Of a stretch of DNA of 64,000 bases, positions 9,207 through 18,531 are shown piece by piece (within the stretch, counting starts at the first letter, position 1; every line of letters begins with the position of its first letter). Source of the DNA: Rhodopseudomonas palustris HaA2 (GTDB taxonomy: Bacteria; Pseudomonadota; Alphaproteobacteria; Rhizobiales; Xanthobacteraceae). The position numbers were made by a program, and so were the translations under genes. Below the pieces are notes generated by a model. It was not told where the DNA came from and made no database searches. It was given only the letters and a program-made list of their open reading frames with translations. The stretch lies in assembly GCF_000013365.1 (NCBI RefSeq), contig NC_007778.1, positions 1,116,001 to 1,180,000 on the forward strand, in the 5' to 3' direction.

Positions 9207-10208
9207 ATGCTCGGCAATCTCGACAGGCTCGATGAACTCGTCTCCAGTCCGCGCAATGCCGGCGTGCTGCTGCAGGCCAACGCGATCGGCGCCTTCGGCG
9301 GCATCCGCTGGGGCGATGCGGTCAAGCTGATGCTGCGGGTCGATCCGGCGACCGACCGGATCGAGCAGGCGCGGTTTCAGGCGTTCGGCTGCAGCTCGTC
9401 GATCGCCGCGGCGTCCGCGGTCACCGAACTGATCACCGGCAAGACGCTGGACGACGCCGCGGCGCTCGGCGCGGCCGACATCGCCGACGATCTCGGCGGC
9501 TTGCCGGCGGCGCGGATGTATTGCGCGGTGATGGCCTACGAGGCGCTACAGACGGCGATCACGTCCTATCGGGGCATTGCGGCGCTGCGCGAGGCCGACG
9601 CGGCGCCGTCGTGCAAGTGCCTCGGCGTCAGCCAGATGATGATCGAGCGCACCATCCGCTTCAATCGCCTGACCAGCCTGGAACAGGTGACCCACTACAC
9701 CAAGGCGGCCGGGAGCTGCAGCTCCTGCTTCAAGCAGGTCGAAGGCCTGCTGGCGCGGGTTAATGCCGAGATGGTCGAGGACGGGCTGATCGACGCTGGC
9801 GCGGCGTATCAGCTCGGCTCGACGCAGCAGCGGGCCGTCGACCTGAAGCCGCACGGCGCGCCGCAGCCGGCGGCCAACATCTTCTCCGGCAAAGCGGCGC
9901 CGGCGCATCTGCGCGCGATGCCGAAGAGCCCGCCGCCGCGTCCGGCGACGGCGCAGGCGCCGGTCGCCGGGACCATCGACGCGCTGCCGCTGACTTCTCT
10001 GGTGGCCGAAGCGCTGGAGGATTTGCGGCCGCATCTGCAGCGCGACGGCGGCGATTGCGAACTCGTCAGCGTCGAGGGCAATGTCGTCTATGTCCGGCTG
10101 TCGGGCAATTGCGTCGGCTGCCAATTGTCATCGGTGACGCTGTCCGGCGTCCAGGCCAGACTCGCCGACAAGCTCGGCCGGCCGCTGCGCGTGGTGCCGG
10201 TGTCATGA
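9207..10208 (+). CDS. nifU: NifU Fe-S scaffold protein with Trp at position 35
   Basis: This 333-residue three-domain NifU assembles Fe-S clusters for nitrogenase with NifS. It has an IscU-like domain (about 1-125), a central [2Fe-2S] domain with Cys136, Cys138, Cys171 and Cys174 (CKC and CSSC), and a C-terminal Nfu domain with Cys302 and Cys305 (CVGC). In the IscU domain Cys62 (FGCSSS) and Cys106 (MYCAVM) are at the Azotobacter positions. The first ligand, normally Cys35 in a CGDA context, is Trp35 here (IRWGDAV; codon TGG), while the adjacent Asp37 is kept. A linker near 190-255 is Pro/Ala rich. It shares an ATGA overlap with nifS. Confidence 0.95.
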   Translation: MLGNLDRLDELVSSPRNAGVLLQANAIGAFGGIRWGDAVKLMLRVDPATDRIEQARFQAFGCSSSIAAASAVTELITGKTLDDAAALGAADIADDLGGLPAARMYCAVMAYEALQTAITSYRGIAALREADAAPSCKCLGVSQMMIERTIRFNRLTSLEQVTHYTKAAGSCSSCFKQVEGLLARVNAEMVEDGLIDAGAAYQLGSTQQRAVDLKPHGAPQPAANIFSGKAAPAHLRAMPKSPPPRPATAQAPVAGTIDALPLTSLVAEALEDLRPHLQRDGGDCELVSVEGNVVYVRLSGNCVGCQLSSVTLSGVQARLADKLGRPLRVVPVS

Positions 10209-11428
10209 GCCAGACCCGCACCCCGCCACAGCCGACCAACATCGTCTATCTCGACGCCAACGCCACCACGCGCACCGATCCGCGCGTGGTCGATGCGATG
10301 CTGCCGTTCTTCTCCGGCTATTTCGGCAATCCGTCGTCCAAGCATGCGCTCGGCGGCCATGCGGCGCGTGCGGTGAAGCACGCCCGCGAGCAGTTGCAGG
10401 CGCTGGTCGGCGCCGCGCATCCGCACGAGCTGATCTTCACCTCCGGCGGCACCGAGAGCGCCAACACCGCGATCCTGTCGGCGCTGGAGGCCGCGCCGCG
10501 GCGCCGCGAGATCATCACCACCGCGGTCGAGCATCCCGCCGTGCTGTCGCTGTGCGCCTGGCTGGAAAAGAACAAGGGCATCCGCGTTCACGTCATCCCG
10601 GTCGATCGCCAGGGCCATCTCGACATCGCGGCCTATCGCGACGCGCTGTCCGACCGCGTCGCGCTGGTGTCGATGATGTGGGCCAACAACGAGACCGGCG
10701 TGATCAACCCGGTCGCCGACCTCGCCGAACTGTCGAAAGAGGTCGGCGCGCTGTTTCATACCGACGCGGTGCAGGCGGTCGGCAAATGCCCGATCGAACT
10801 GCAATCCACCGCGATCGACATGCTGTCGGTGTCCGGCCACAAGCTGCACGGCCCGAAGGGCATCGGCGCGCTGTATGTCCGCAGCGGCGCGGCCTTCAAG
10901 CCGCAGATCAAGGGCGGCCAGCACGAGCGCGGCCGCCGCGCCGGCACCGAGAACGTGCCCGGCATCGTCGGCCTCGGCATGGCGGCCGAACTCGCCGCGG
11001 GCGCGATGGCCGACGAGGACATCCGGGTGCGCGGCTTGCGCGACCGGCTGGAGCACGAGATCCTGGCGCGCGTCGATCATTGCGTCGCCATCGGCGCCCG
11101 CGCCGAGCGGCTGCCGAACACCTCGAACATCGCGTTCTCGTATATCGACAGCGAAGCCATCGTCACTTTGCTCGACCGCGCCGGCATCGCCGCCTCGATG
11201 GGCTCGGCCTGTGCGACAGGCTCGTTCGAGCCGTCGCATGTGCTGATGGCGATGAAGGTCGCCGAGGACAGCGTGCGCGGCGGCGTGCGGTTCTCGCTGT
11301 CGCGCGACAACACCGACGACGACATCGAGCGCGCGCTCGCCGTCATCCCCGGCGTGATCGCCAAGCTGCGCGCGATCTCGCCGTTCACCGCCGATGACGG
11401 ACCTTTGCTCGGGCGCGCCCATGCGTGA
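10205..11428 (+). CDS. nifS: NifS cysteine desulfurase
   Basis: This 407-residue class V PLP enzyme takes sulfur from L-cysteine and hands it to NifU. The PLP lysine is Lys213 in [10 protein letters not shown], and the persulfide cysteine is Cys336 in SACATGS. The N-terminal YLDANATT and ANNETGV segments are standard. The start at 10205 overlaps the nifU stop (ATGA). A longer frame from 10055 lies inside nifU and is not real. The C-terminus overlaps nifV by 8 bp. Confidence 0.97.
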   Translation: MSQTRTPPQPTNIVYLDANATTRTDPRVVDAMLPFFSGYFGNPSSKHALGGHAARAVKHAREQLQALVGAAHPHELIFTSGGTESANTAILSALEAAPRRREIITTAVEHPAVLSLCAWLEKNKGIRVHVIPVDRQGHLDIAAYRDALSDRVALVSMMWANNETGVINPVADLAELSKEVGALFHTDAVQAVGKCPIELQSTAIDMLSVSGHKLHGPKGIGALYVRSGAAFKPQIKGGQHERGRRAGTENVPGIVGLGMAAELAAGAMADEDIRVRGLRDRLEHEILARVDHCVAIGARAERLPNTSNIAFSYIDSEAIVTLLDRAGIAASMGSACATGSFEPSHVLMAMKVAEDSVRGGVRFSLSRDNTDDDIERALAVIPGVIAKLRAISPFTADDGPLLGRAHA

Positions 11429-12590
11429 CAGCAGCGCAACGCCATCGACCGCGACGCCGGTCGTGCTCAACGACACCACGCTGCGCGACGGCGAGCAGGC
11501 GCCGGGCGTGGCGTTCTCGGCCGCCGAAAAACTCGCGATCGCCCGCGCGCTGGCGCAGGCCGGCGTGCCGGAAATCGAGGCCGGAACGCCGGCGATGGGG
11601 CCGGACGAGATCGCGGCGATCCGCAGCATCGTCGAGGCCGGGCTGCCGCTGACGACGATCGCCTGGTGCCGGATGCGCACCGAGGATGTCGAGGCGGCGC
11701 TGCAGGCCGGCGTGGCGATGGTCAACGTTTCGGTGCCGGTCTCCGAGGTGCAGATCGCCGCCAAGCTCGGCGGCCAGCGATCGAACGCGATCGAGACGGT
11801 GAAGCGCGTGGTCGGCTATGCGCGCGACCACGGGCTCGAGGTCGCGGTCGGCGGCGAGGATTCGTCGCGCGCCGATCCGGAGTTCCTGGCCGAAGTGATC
11901 GCCACCGCGAAGGCGGCGGGCGCGCGGCGGTTCCGGATCGCCGATACGCTCAGCGTGCTCGATCCGTTTCGTACTCACGAACTGATGGCGACCCTGCGCG
12001 CCACCACCGATCTCGAACTGGAATTTCACGGCCACGACGATCTCGGCCTCGCCACCGCCAACACCCTGGCGGCGCTGCAGGCCGGCGCCAGCCATGCGTC
12101 GGTCACGGTGATCGGGCTGGGCGAGCGCGCCGGCAACGCGCCGCTGGAGGAGGTGGCCGTCGCGCTGAAGCAGCTTTACGGCCGCGATACCGGCATCGTG
12201 CTGTCCGAACTCGGCCATGTCGCCGATGTGGTGGCGGCCGCCGCCGCGCGGACGATTCCGCTCAACAAGGCGATCGTCGGCGAACACGTCTTCACCCACG
12301 AATCCGGCATTCATGTCGACGGCCTGCTCAAGGACCAGCGCACCTATCAGTCGCTCGATCCGGTGCTGCTCGGCCGCGCCAATTGCATCGTGATCGGCAA
12401 GCATTCCGGCCTGTCGGCGATCACCTCGTCGCTGGCCAAGCTCAATCTGCCGGCGACGGCCGAAGAGGCGCAGGGCATTCTGGCGCAAGTGCGCCTGCAT
12501 GCGGTCGCCAACAAGGGCCCGGTCGGAAACGAGACATTGACGGCGATCTGGCGTGAGGTTCACGACCGCACGCTGCCGAACTGCGCCTGA
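11421..12590 (+). CDS. nifV: Homocitrate synthase
   Basis: This 389-residue enzyme of the DRE-TIM metallolyase family condenses 2-oxoglutarate and acetyl-CoA to R-homocitrate, the organic ligand of FeMo-cofactor. Visible motifs are [17 protein letters not shown] (the acidic metal/catalytic motif), [14 protein letters not shown] (the HxH metal site region) and [11 protein letters not shown] prefer the ATG at 11421, which overlaps the nifS stop by 8 bp. An ATG at 11394 adds nine residues and a longer overlap; neither has a strong Shine-Dalgarno, so coupling to nifS is likely. Confidence 0.95.
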   Translation: MRDSSATPSTATPVVLNDTTLRDGEQAPGVAFSAAEKLAIARALAQAGVPEIEAGTPAMGPDEIAAIRSIVEAGLPLTTIAWCRMRTEDVEAALQAGVAMVNVSVPVSEVQIAAKLGGQRSNAIETVKRVVGYARDHGLEVAVGGEDSSRADPEFLAEVIATAKAAGARRFRIADTLSVLDPFRTHELMATLRATTDLELEFHGHDDLGLATANTLAALQAGASHASVTVIGLGERAGNAPLEEVAVALKQLYGRDTGIVLSELGHVADVVAAAAARTIPLNKAIVGEHVFTHESGIHVDGLLKDQRTYQSLDPVLLGRANCIVIGKHSGLSAITSSLAKLNLPATAEEAQGILAQVRLHAVANKGPVGNETLTAIWREVHDRTLPNCA

Positions 12591-12631
12591 GCGCAACGTT
12601 GCGCGGCGAACGAGAGATGAAGGAGATCGAG

Positions 12632-13003
12632 ATGAGCGCGACCCAGGCGAGTTCCCAACAAGCCGACAGCAAAGCGCCGGCCGACATCATCGGGCAGTTG
12701 CAGCGCGCCGCCTCGGCGGAGGAGTTCTTCCAGCTGCTCGACGTCGCCTACGATCCGAACGTCGTCAATGTGGCGCGGCTGCATATCCTGAAGCGGATGG
12801 GCCAGTATCTCGCCGGCGAGGATCTCGCCGGCCTGCCGGCGGCGGAGGCGACCGCGCGCTGCAAGGCGGTGCTGGAGCGGGCTTACGCCGACTTCGTCGC
12901 CTCGACGCCGCTCGATCAGCGCGTCTTCAAGGTGCTCAAGGACGCGGTGGCGCCGAAATCGCCGCGCGCGCCGGCGTTCGTCTCGCTCGACGCGCTGAAG
13001 TAG
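12632..13003 (+). CDS. nifW: NifW, nitrogenase-stabilising/protective protein
   Basis: This 123-residue protein has the NifW core LQRAASAEEFFQLLDVAYDP, followed by NVARLHILKRMGQYL. NifW associates with the MoFe protein and is linked to its protection or maturation. The ATG at 12632 has AAGGAG at 6-base spacing and is preferred over the ATG at 12617 and a TTG at 12599. It ends the iscA-nifUSVW unit; a dispersed repeat follows downstream. Confidence 0.92.
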   Translation: MSATQASSQQADSKAPADIIGQLQRAASAEEFFQLLDVAYDPNVVNVARLHILKRMGQYLAGEDLAGLPAAEATARCKAVLERAYADFVASTPLDQRVFKVLKDAVAPKSPRAPAFVSLDALK

Positions 13004-13105
13004 CCGCCAGCGTCCTTTCCACCGAACATAATACGCATCCTTCCGTCGTGGCCGGGACCGGCCCTGCCACGACGGGGCGGGATAGTCTGGGCCTCCTACA
13101 GCAAC

Positions 13106-13304
13106 TTTGCTTTCGATGGAATCAGACTTGGCTGCCGCGTCATCCTGAGGTGCCCGCTGGGCCGCGCTGTGCGCGGCACGGCGGGCCTCGAAGGATGGGC
13201 CGCAGGCACCTTTGCCGCATCCTTCGAGGCGCGCTACGCGCGCACCTCAGGATGACGACTCTGAAGAGAAGGCCGCATCCTTCAATCAATTGATGAAGCG
13301 CTCT
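13106..13304. repeat. Dispersed palindromic repeat, copy 1
   Basis: The core at 13139-13256 begins GTCATCCTGAGG and ends CCTCAGGATGAC, with an inner inverted pair CCTCGAAGGATG / CATCCTTCGAGG. Outer conserved flanks are a GATGGAATCAGA stretch on the left and CTTCAATCAATTGATGAAGC on the right. Four other copies occur in the window, at 17132, 27132, 43167 and 51103. This copy lies between nifW and the NifA site of fixA. The preceding 13004-13105 holds only a short hairpin (CGTCGTGGCC/GGCCCTGCCACGACG region). Confidence 0.9.
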
Positions 13305-13310
13305 AACCGC

Positions 13311-13326
13311 TGTCGCCTTCCTGACA
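13311..13326 (+). promoter_or_regulatory. NifA upstream activator sequence for fixABCX
   Basis: TGT at 13311-13313, ten bases, ACA at 13324-13326 is an exact TGT-N10-ACA UAS. It lies about 105 bp upstream of the sigma-54 promoter at 13431, suitable for activation from a looped complex. Confidence 0.85.
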
Positions 13327-13341
13327 AGTGTCCGACTTGTC
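13323..13341. promoter_or_regulatory. Palindrome overlapping the fixA NifA site
   Basis: GACAAGT, five bases, ACTTGTC is a perfect 7-bp-arm inverted repeat whose left arm overlaps the ACA half of the UAS. It looks like an operator for a dimeric regulator, but I cannot name the protein. Confidence 0.5.
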
Positions 13342-13430
13342 GGGTCGCATTCATCGAGAACCATTCCAAGGCGATCGCCGGTCCGACCCAAGCCGTTGCT
13401 TTTTCGATCGAATTTCATCGGCCGAAAAGT

Positions 13431-13446
13431 TGGTACGAGGCTTGCT
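13431..13446 (+). promoter_or_regulatory. Sigma-54 (-24/-12) promoter of fixABCX
   Basis: TGGTACG, four bases, TTGCT matches the RpoN consensus with one usual variant (T for C in the -24 element). The expected transcription start is near 13456, giving a leader of about 40 bases before the fixA ATG. Confidence 0.9.
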
Positions 13447-13498
13447 GATGTCCCTGTGTCAGGCTGATGTCGTCGTGTCAGCAAGCGCGGAGCACACC

Positions 13499-14344
13499 AT
13501 GCATATCGTCGTCTGTATCAAGCAGGTCCCGGACTCGGCGCAGATCCGCGTGCATCCGGTCACCAACACGATCATGCGCCAGGGCGTGCCGACGATCATC
13601 AACCCGTATGATCTGTTCGCGCTCGAAGAGGCGCTGCGGCTGCGCGACAAGTTCGGCGGCGAGGTCACGGTGCTGACGATGGGCCCGCCCTCGGCCGAGG
13701 ATTCCCTGCGCAAGGCGCTGACCTTCGGCGCCAACCGCGCGGTGCTGCTGACCGACCGCTTCTTCGCCGGCGCCGATACGCTGGCGACCAGCTACGCGCT
13801 GGCTTCCGCGATCCGCAAGATCGGCGCCACCTATGGCGAACCGGACATCGTGTTCACCGGCAAGCAGACCATCGACGGCGATACCGCCCAGGTCGGCCCC
13901 GGCATCTGCAAGCGGCTCGACTTCCTGCAGCTCACTTACGTCTCCAAGGTCGCGTCGCTGGATCTCGCCGGCCGCAGCATCGAGGTCGAGCGCCGCTCCG
14001 AGGGCGGCGTCCAGGTGCTGCGCAGCCGGCTGCCTTGCCTGATCACCATGCTGGAGGGCACCAACGAGGTGCGTCGCGGCACGATGCTGAATGCGCTGAA
14101 CGCCGCCCGCGCCGAAGTGGTGAAGTGGAGCGCCCAGGACGCCGGCGTCGAAGACATTTCCAAATGCGGCCTGCGCGGCTCGCCGACCGTGGTCAAGCGC
14201 GTGTTCGCGCCGACCGCGCGTTCGGAAAAAGCCGTGGTGGTGGAGCCGGCCGGCCGCCCGCCGGCCGACGCGCTGATCGACGAGATCTTCAAGCTCCGGC
14301 CGAAACTCGAAGCCGACATGTTCGAGCTCGCGCGTGGATTTTGA
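13499..14344 (+). CDS. fixA: FixA, electron-transfer flavoprotein beta subunit
   Basis: This 281-residue EtfB-family protein forms, with FixB, FixC and FixX, a bifurcating complex. The complex oxidises NADH and sends electrons both to quinone and to ferredoxin or flavodoxin for nitrogenase. The N-terminus MHIVVCIKQVPDSAQIRV, the NPYDLFALEEALRL stretch and FTGKQTIDGDTAQVGP (nucleotide-binding region) are diagnostic. The ATG at 13499 lies downstream of the sigma-54 promoter; the in-frame extension to 13328 runs through the promoter and cannot be coding. First gene of fixABCX. Confidence 0.97.
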   Translation: MHIVVCIKQVPDSAQIRVHPVTNTIMRQGVPTIINPYDLFALEEALRLRDKFGGEVTVLTMGPPSAEDSLRKALTFGANRAVLLTDRFFAGADTLATSYALASAIRKIGATYGEPDIVFTGKQTIDGDTAQVGPGICKRLDFLQLTYVSKVASLDLAGRSIEVERRSEGGVQVLRSRLPCLITMLEGTNEVRRGTMLNALNAARAEVVKWSAQDAGVEDISKCGLRGSPTVVKRVFAPTARSEKAVVVEPAGRPPADALIDEIFKLRPKLEADMFELARGF

Positions 14345-14368
14345 CAACACCAATTTGAAAGCAGTCTC

Positions 14369-15472
14369 ATGAGCCAGCCAGCAAAGCCTGCCCCGCCCGC
14401 CGGACGCGCCAACGCCAAGAAGGAGCTGTCCGAGCACTTCAAGCAGTACAAGCACGTCTGGGTGTTCGTCGAGCAGGAGCGCGGCCACGTCCACCCGGTG
14501 TCCTGGGAGCTGATGGGCTCCGGCCGCCGTCTCGCCGACAAGCTCGGCGTCGAGCTCGCCGCGGTGGTGATCGGCCCGGCCGGCGAGGCGACCAGCGCGG
14601 CGGCGGCGGAATCGTTCTGCTACGGCGCCGATCTCGCCTACATCGTCGCCGACGACGTGCTCACCGATTATCGCAACGAATCCTACACCAAGGCGCTGAC
14701 CGATCTGGTCAACACCTACAAGCCCGAGATCCTGCTGCTCGGCGCCACCACGCTCGGCCGCGATCTCGCCGGCGCCGTCGCGACCACGCTGCTGACCGGC
14801 CTCACCGCCGACTGCACCGAGCTCGAGGTCGACGCCGACAATTCGCTCGCCGCGACCCGGCCGACCTTCGGCGGCTCGCTGCTGTGCACGATCTACACGC
14901 TGAACTTCCGGCCGCAGATGGCGACCGTGCGGCCGCGCGTGATGGAAATGCCGGAGCGCGTCGAGAAGCCGGTCGGCCGCATCATCGAATTCCCGCTCGG
15001 CATGGTCGAGGACGACATCGTCACCAAGATCCTGGCGTTCGTGCCGGATCGCGACAAGGCGACCTCGAACCTGGCCTACGCCGACATCGTCGTCGCCGGC
15101 GGCATGGGGCTCAACTCGCTGGAGAACTTCCAGCTGGTGCGCCAGCTCGCCGGCGTGCTCGGCGCCGAATATGGCTGCTCGCGGCCGCTGGTGCAGAAGG
15201 GTTGGGTCTCGGCCGATCGCCAGATCGGCCAGACCGGCAAGACGATCCGGCCGAAGCTGTACATCGCGGCCGGCATTTCCGGCGCGATCCAGCATCGCGT
15301 CGGCGTCGACGGCGCCGATCTGATCGTCGCCATCAACACCGACAAGAACGCGCCGATCTTCGACTTCGCGCATCTGGCGATCGTCACCGACGCGATCCGC
15401 CTGCTGCCGGCGCTGACCGAAGCATTCCGCAAGCGGCTGTCGCCGCACACCCGCGACCGCATCGCGAGCTAA
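14369..15472 (+). CDS. fixB: FixB, electron-transfer flavoprotein alpha subunit
   Basis: This 367-residue EtfA-family partner of FixA has an N-terminal alpha/beta domain starting [20 protein letters not shown]. The C-terminal FAD domain has the signature [34 protein letters not shown] and [13 protein letters not shown]. The N-terminal 25 residues are Pro/Ala/Lys rich and probably unstructured. It starts 24 bp after fixA. Cytoplasmic, associated with FixCX at the membrane. Confidence 0.97.
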   Translation: MSQPAKPAPPAGRANAKKELSEHFKQYKHVWVFVEQERGHVHPVSWELMGSGRRLADKLGVELAAVVIGPAGEATSAAAAESFCYGADLAYIVADDVLTDYRNESYTKALTDLVNTYKPEILLLGATTLGRDLAGAVATTLLTGLTADCTELEVDADNSLAATRPTFGGSLLCTIYTLNFRPQMATVRPRVMEMPERVEKPVGRIIEFPLGMVEDDIVTKILAFVPDRDKATSNLAYADIVVAGGMGLNSLENFQLVRQLAGVLGAEYGCSRPLVQKGWVSADRQIGQTGKTIRPKLYIAAGISGAIQHRVGVDGADLIVAINTDKNAPIFDFAHLAIVTDAIRLLPALTEAFRKRLSPHTRDRIAS

Positions 15473-15484
15473 CAGGAGTTCACC

Positions 15485-16792
15485 ATGATCGAGGAACGTT
15501 TCGACGCGATCGTGGTCGGCGCCGGCATGGCCGGAAACGCCGCCGCGCTGACGATGGCCAAACGCGGCATGAAGGTGCTGCAGATCGAGCGCGGTGAATA
15601 TCCGGGCTCGAAGAACGTCCAGGGCGCGATTCTCTACGCCGACATGCTGGAGAAGCTGGTGCCGAACTTCCGCGAGGACGCGCCGCTCGAGCGTCATCTG
15701 GTGGAGCAGCGGTTCTGGATGATGGACGAGCGCTCGCACACCGGGCTGCATTATCGCTCGGACGATTTCAACGAAGAGAAGCCGAACCGCTACACCATCA
15801 TCCGCGCGCAGTTCGACAAATGGTTCTCCAGCCAGGCGCAGGAAGCCGGCGCCATCGTGCTGTGCGAGACCACCGTCAAGGAACTGGTGAAGGACGCCTA
15901 TGGCAAGGTGATCGGCGTGATCACCGACCGCGAGGGCGGCGAGGTCCATGCCGACGTCGTGGTGCTGGCCGAGGGCGTCAACGGCCTGCTCGGCACCAAG
16001 GCGGATCTGCGCGAGCGGCCGTCGCCCGACAAGGTCGCGCTGGCGGTGAAGGAAATGCACTTCCTGCCCCGCGAGACCATCGAGGCGCGCTTCAACCTCA
16101 AGGGCGACGAGGGCGTGGTGATCGAGGCGGCGGGCACGATCTCCCGCGGCATGACCGGGATGGGCTTCGTCTACGCCAACAAGGAATCGGTGTCGGTCGG
16201 CATCGGCTGTCTGGTCGCCGATTTCCAGAAATCCGGCGAGACGCCCTACGATCTGCTCGAGCGCTTCAAGAAGCATCCCTCGATCGCGCCGCTGATCGAA
16301 GGCTCCGAGGTCAAGGAATATGCCGGCCATCTGATTCCCGAGGGCGGCTACAAGGCGATCCCGCAGCTCTATGGCGACGGCTGGGTGGTGGTCGGCGACG
16401 CTGCGCAGCTCAACAACGCGCTGCATCGCGAAGGCTCGAATCTGGCGATGACCTCCGGCCGGATCGCCGGCGAGGCGATCTTCCAGGTCAAGTCGCGCAA
16501 GGATCCGATGACCAAGGAGAATCTGGCGCTCTACAAGAAGATGCTGGACGAGTCCTTCGTCATCAAGGATCTGAAGAAGTACAAGGATATGCCGGATCTG
16601 CTGCACATCCAGTCGCAGAACTTCTTCCTGACCTATCCGCAGCTCATCAACAAGGCGCTGCAGAACTTCGTGCGGGTCGACGGCACGCCGAAGGTCGACA
16701 AGGAGAAGGTGACGATCAGATCGTTCGTGTCGGCGCGATCCTGGGCGGGCCTGTTCGGCGACGCCTTCCGCTTCGCGCGGGCATGGCGGTGA
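15485..16792 (+). CDS. fixC: FixC, flavoprotein quinone oxidoreductase subunit
   Basis: This 435-residue homologue of ETF:ubiquinone oxidoreductase has the FAD-binding [19 protein letters not shown] at its N-terminus, a [19 protein letters not shown] segment (second FAD motif) and a C-terminal region that contacts FixX. It takes electrons from FixAB and passes the high-potential branch to quinone. The start at 15485 has an AGGAG Shine-Dalgarno in the 12-base gap after fixB. Confidence 0.97.
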   Translation: MIEERFDAIVVGAGMAGNAAALTMAKRGMKVLQIERGEYPGSKNVQGAILYADMLEKLVPNFREDAPLERHLVEQRFWMMDERSHTGLHYRSDDFNEEKPNRYTIIRAQFDKWFSSQAQEAGAIVLCETTVKELVKDAYGKVIGVITDREGGEVHADVVVLAEGVNGLLGTKADLRERPSPDKVALAVKEMHFLPRETIEARFNLKGDEGVVIEAAGTISRGMTGMGFVYANKESVSVGIGCLVADFQKSGETPYDLLERFKKHPSIAPLIEGSEVKEYAGHLIPEGGYKAIPQLYGDGWVVVGDAAQLNNALHREGSNLAMTSGRIAGEAIFQVKSRKDPMTKENLALYKKMLDESFVIKDLKKYKDMPDLLHIQSQNFFLTYPQLINKALQNFVRVDGTPKVDKEKVTIRSFVSARSWAGLFGDAFRFARAWR

Positions 16793-16829
16793 ACGGCGAC
16801 GGCGACGAACTCAAACGCGGAGAGCAACA

Positions 16830-17126
16830 ATGACGGTGGAAGCCCCCATTCGGGTCGAGGACAAGCTGTTCCAGAACCGCTATCTGGTCGACGTCGGCAA
16901 CGCTCACATCCGGGTGAAGCCGCACACCAAGCCGTCGGCTGAACTGCTGGCGCTGCTCAAAGTCTGCCCGGCGCATTGCTACGAGCTGAATACCAACGGC
17001 CAGGTCGAGGTGACGCCCGACGGCTGCGTCGAATGCGGCACCTGCCGGGTGATCGCCGAGGGCAATGGCGACATCGAATGGGACTATCCGCGCGGCGGCT
17101 ACGGCGTGCTGTTCAAGTTCGGCTGA
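16830..17126 (+). CDS. fixX: FixX, ferredoxin-like subunit
   Basis: This 98-residue ferredoxin-like protein has cysteines in CPAHCYEL and CVECGTCRV, giving the Cys pattern of the FixX [4Fe-4S] centre. Length is normal. It is fused to FixC homologues in eukaryotic ETF-QO, which supports direct contact with FixC. It starts 37 bp after fixC behind GGAGAG. Last gene of fixABCX; copy 2 of the dispersed repeat begins 5 bp after its stop. Confidence 0.96.
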   Translation: MTVEAPIRVEDKLFQNRYLVDVGNAHIRVKPHTKPSAELLALLKVCPAHCYELNTNGQVEVTPDGCVECGTCRVIAEGNGDIEWDYPRGGYGVLFKFG

Positions 17127-17131
17127 GCGTA

Positions 17132-17332
17132 GAGCGGTTCATCGATGGATTGAAGCAACGCGGCATTCGCGCGTGCGGAGTCGTCATCCTGAGGTGCGAG
17201 CGTAGCGAGCCTCGAAGGATGCGGCCAGGGCGCTTGCGGCCCATCCTTCGAGGCCCGCAGCGCCGCGCATGGCGCGGCCCAGCGGGCACCTCAGGATGAC
17301 GGCGGTGATTCCATCAACGGCTGAGCTGCTCT
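17132..17332. repeat. Dispersed palindromic repeat, copy 2
   Basis: Core 17183-17300 (GTCATCCTGAGG ... CCTCAGGATGAC) in the opposite orientation to copy 1. The flanks are TTCATCGATGGATTGAAGC on the left and GTGATTCCATCAA on the right. It starts 5 bp after the fixX stop and may act in 3'-end formation. The following 17333-17526 contains only short palindromic pieces (GGCCGGGCTTGCCCCGGCC) and no gene. Confidence 0.9.
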
Positions 17333-17526
17333 AGCACCGCCGCGCCGGTTCGCGAAGACCGACGGCGGATTCGTGAACGGCGCGGTGGCTACCGATGTCG
17401 TCATGGCCGGGCTTGCCCCGGCCATCGAGGTTCTCTGGACCGCGAGAGCCGTTCTGTTTCCGATGGAATCAGCACTGGCGTTCTGCGGCCTGGACATGCA
17501 GGCCGCGACATCAACGCCCTATCACC

Positions 17527-17612
17527 CGTCATTGCGAGTAGCGCAGCGACGAAGCAATCCAGAAGCCCCATGCTCGGCGCCTCTGGATTGCTTCGCTGCG
17601 CTCGCAATGACG
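17527..17612. repeat. Second-type palindromic repeat
   Basis: An imperfect inverted repeat: CGTCATTGCGAG, then GAAGCAATCCAGA, a short loop, TCTGGATTGCTTCG and CTCGCAATGACG. This is a repeat type common between genes of many alphaproteobacteria and unlike the GTCATCCTGAGG family. No gene is visible in 17333-17707. Confidence 0.85.
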
Positions 17613-17707
17613 GGGATGGGGCGTTGACTTGGCGGCCTGCATGTCCAGTCAGCTCCTCGGGATGAGGAGTCATCCGATGTGGCAGGGGGCCATGTCGCTT
17701 CGGTCGA

Positions 17708-18292
17708 TCAGGCCGCCGAGGTCAGCGCCTGGTGCGCGCCGATCCGGTTGCGTTGCGCCGCGAGGCCGCGCCGCGCCAGCCATTGCTGCACCCGTGGCGA
17801 GTCGATCATCGCCTCTTCGGCGAGGCCGTTGGTGAATTCGCGCCAGCTCGCCAGCCGGCGTTCCGACACGCCGACCAGCACCGGGATGCCGAGCTCGACC
17901 GCCTCGGTGATCACGTCGCCGAGCCCGCCGCCATCGGCTTCGAGCTGGCCGAATTTGTTGATGATCAGCAATTCCGGACACTTCTGGAACGCGGCCGAGA
18001 TCAGCGCGGCGGCGTCCTGCATCGCAAGCGGATCGACACGGCAGTTGCCGGACCGCGTTGTCTGGTCCTCGGCCAGTTGCAGAATGATCCGCGAGGCCAG
18101 TTCCTCGACCTCCATGTCGCAGCGTGGCAGGCTGTCGCGGGTCGCGTGGTAGGGGACGATGCCGGCGACGACGATTCCGGCGTTGCGCAACCGGTAGCCG
18201 AGATCCGACATGACGCGGCAGGCAGCCGCGCCGTCCGAATACACAACTGCGAGAATCGATGGCCTGCCAGTCCTGCCGAGATTGAACGCCAT
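17708..18292 (-). CDS. DUF2478 family protein (putative NTPase)
   Basis: This 194-residue protein resembles DUF2478, a family annotated from the neighbourhoods of molybdate-transport and nitrogenase genes. Segments seen are LAVVYSDGAAACRVMSDL near the N-terminus, CRVDPLAMQDAAALI, LLIINKFGQLEADGGGLGD and IPVLVGVSERRLASWREF. The hydrophobic strand followed by NKFG resembles the distal strand of P-loop-like NTPases, but I see no classical Walker A. Its place just beyond fixX may reflect a role linked to Mo or nitrogenase; that is inference. It is transcribed towards the fix genes. Confidence 0.7.
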   Translation of the reverse strand: MAFNLGRTGRPSILAVVYSDGAAACRVMSDLGYRLRNAGIVVAGIVPYHATRDSLPRCDMEVEELASRIILQLAEDQTTRSGNCRVDPLAMQDAAALISAAFQKCPELLIINKFGQLEADGGGLGDVITEAVELGIPVLVGVSERRLASWREFTNGLAEEAMIDSPRVQQWLARRGLAAQRNRIGAHQALTSAA

Positions 18293-18464
18293 CGCTGCCC
18301 GCTGTCCCCAATACGACTTTCGCCTAGTAGAATGTCAGAACCGGCCGTTGCGGGCTTTGCGGCAAATCAATCCCAGTCGCGCGCCTCCGATCGGGCGACG
18401 CGGCTCGCGGCGCGATCGCGTGCCGACGGCGTGCGCCGAGATGGCCTGTCGTCTCGCCGCGACG

Positions 18465-18493
18465 AAAAAGGCGGGCCGCTCGCGCGACCCGCC
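18465..18493 (-). terminator. Intrinsic terminator downstream of the cupin gene
   Basis: Read on the minus strand: GGCGGG, an inner CG pair with one wobble, a short loop, then CCCGCC followed by TTTTT. It lies about 40 bases after the stop of the cupin gene and would end the carrier-protein/cupin transcript. Nothing else is visible between 18293 and 18531. Confidence 0.75.
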
Positions 18494-18531
18494 CATGGTC
18501 AGTCCATCGCTTCAGCCTGCGAAGCAGCGGT

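Noticed and set aside
13106..13304. CRISPR array.
   Set aside because: The repeats are single, long palindromic elements scattered over 38 kb, with no regular repeat-spacer pattern and no cas genes.
13478..16606. A 1042-codon open frame on the minus strand opposite fixABC, and others alike (3337-5736, 51606-54656).
   Set aside because: They lie opposite well-identified genes, have repetitive Arg/Asp/His/Val-rich composition typical of the reverse frame in GC-rich DNA, no Shine-Dalgarno and no recognisable motif.
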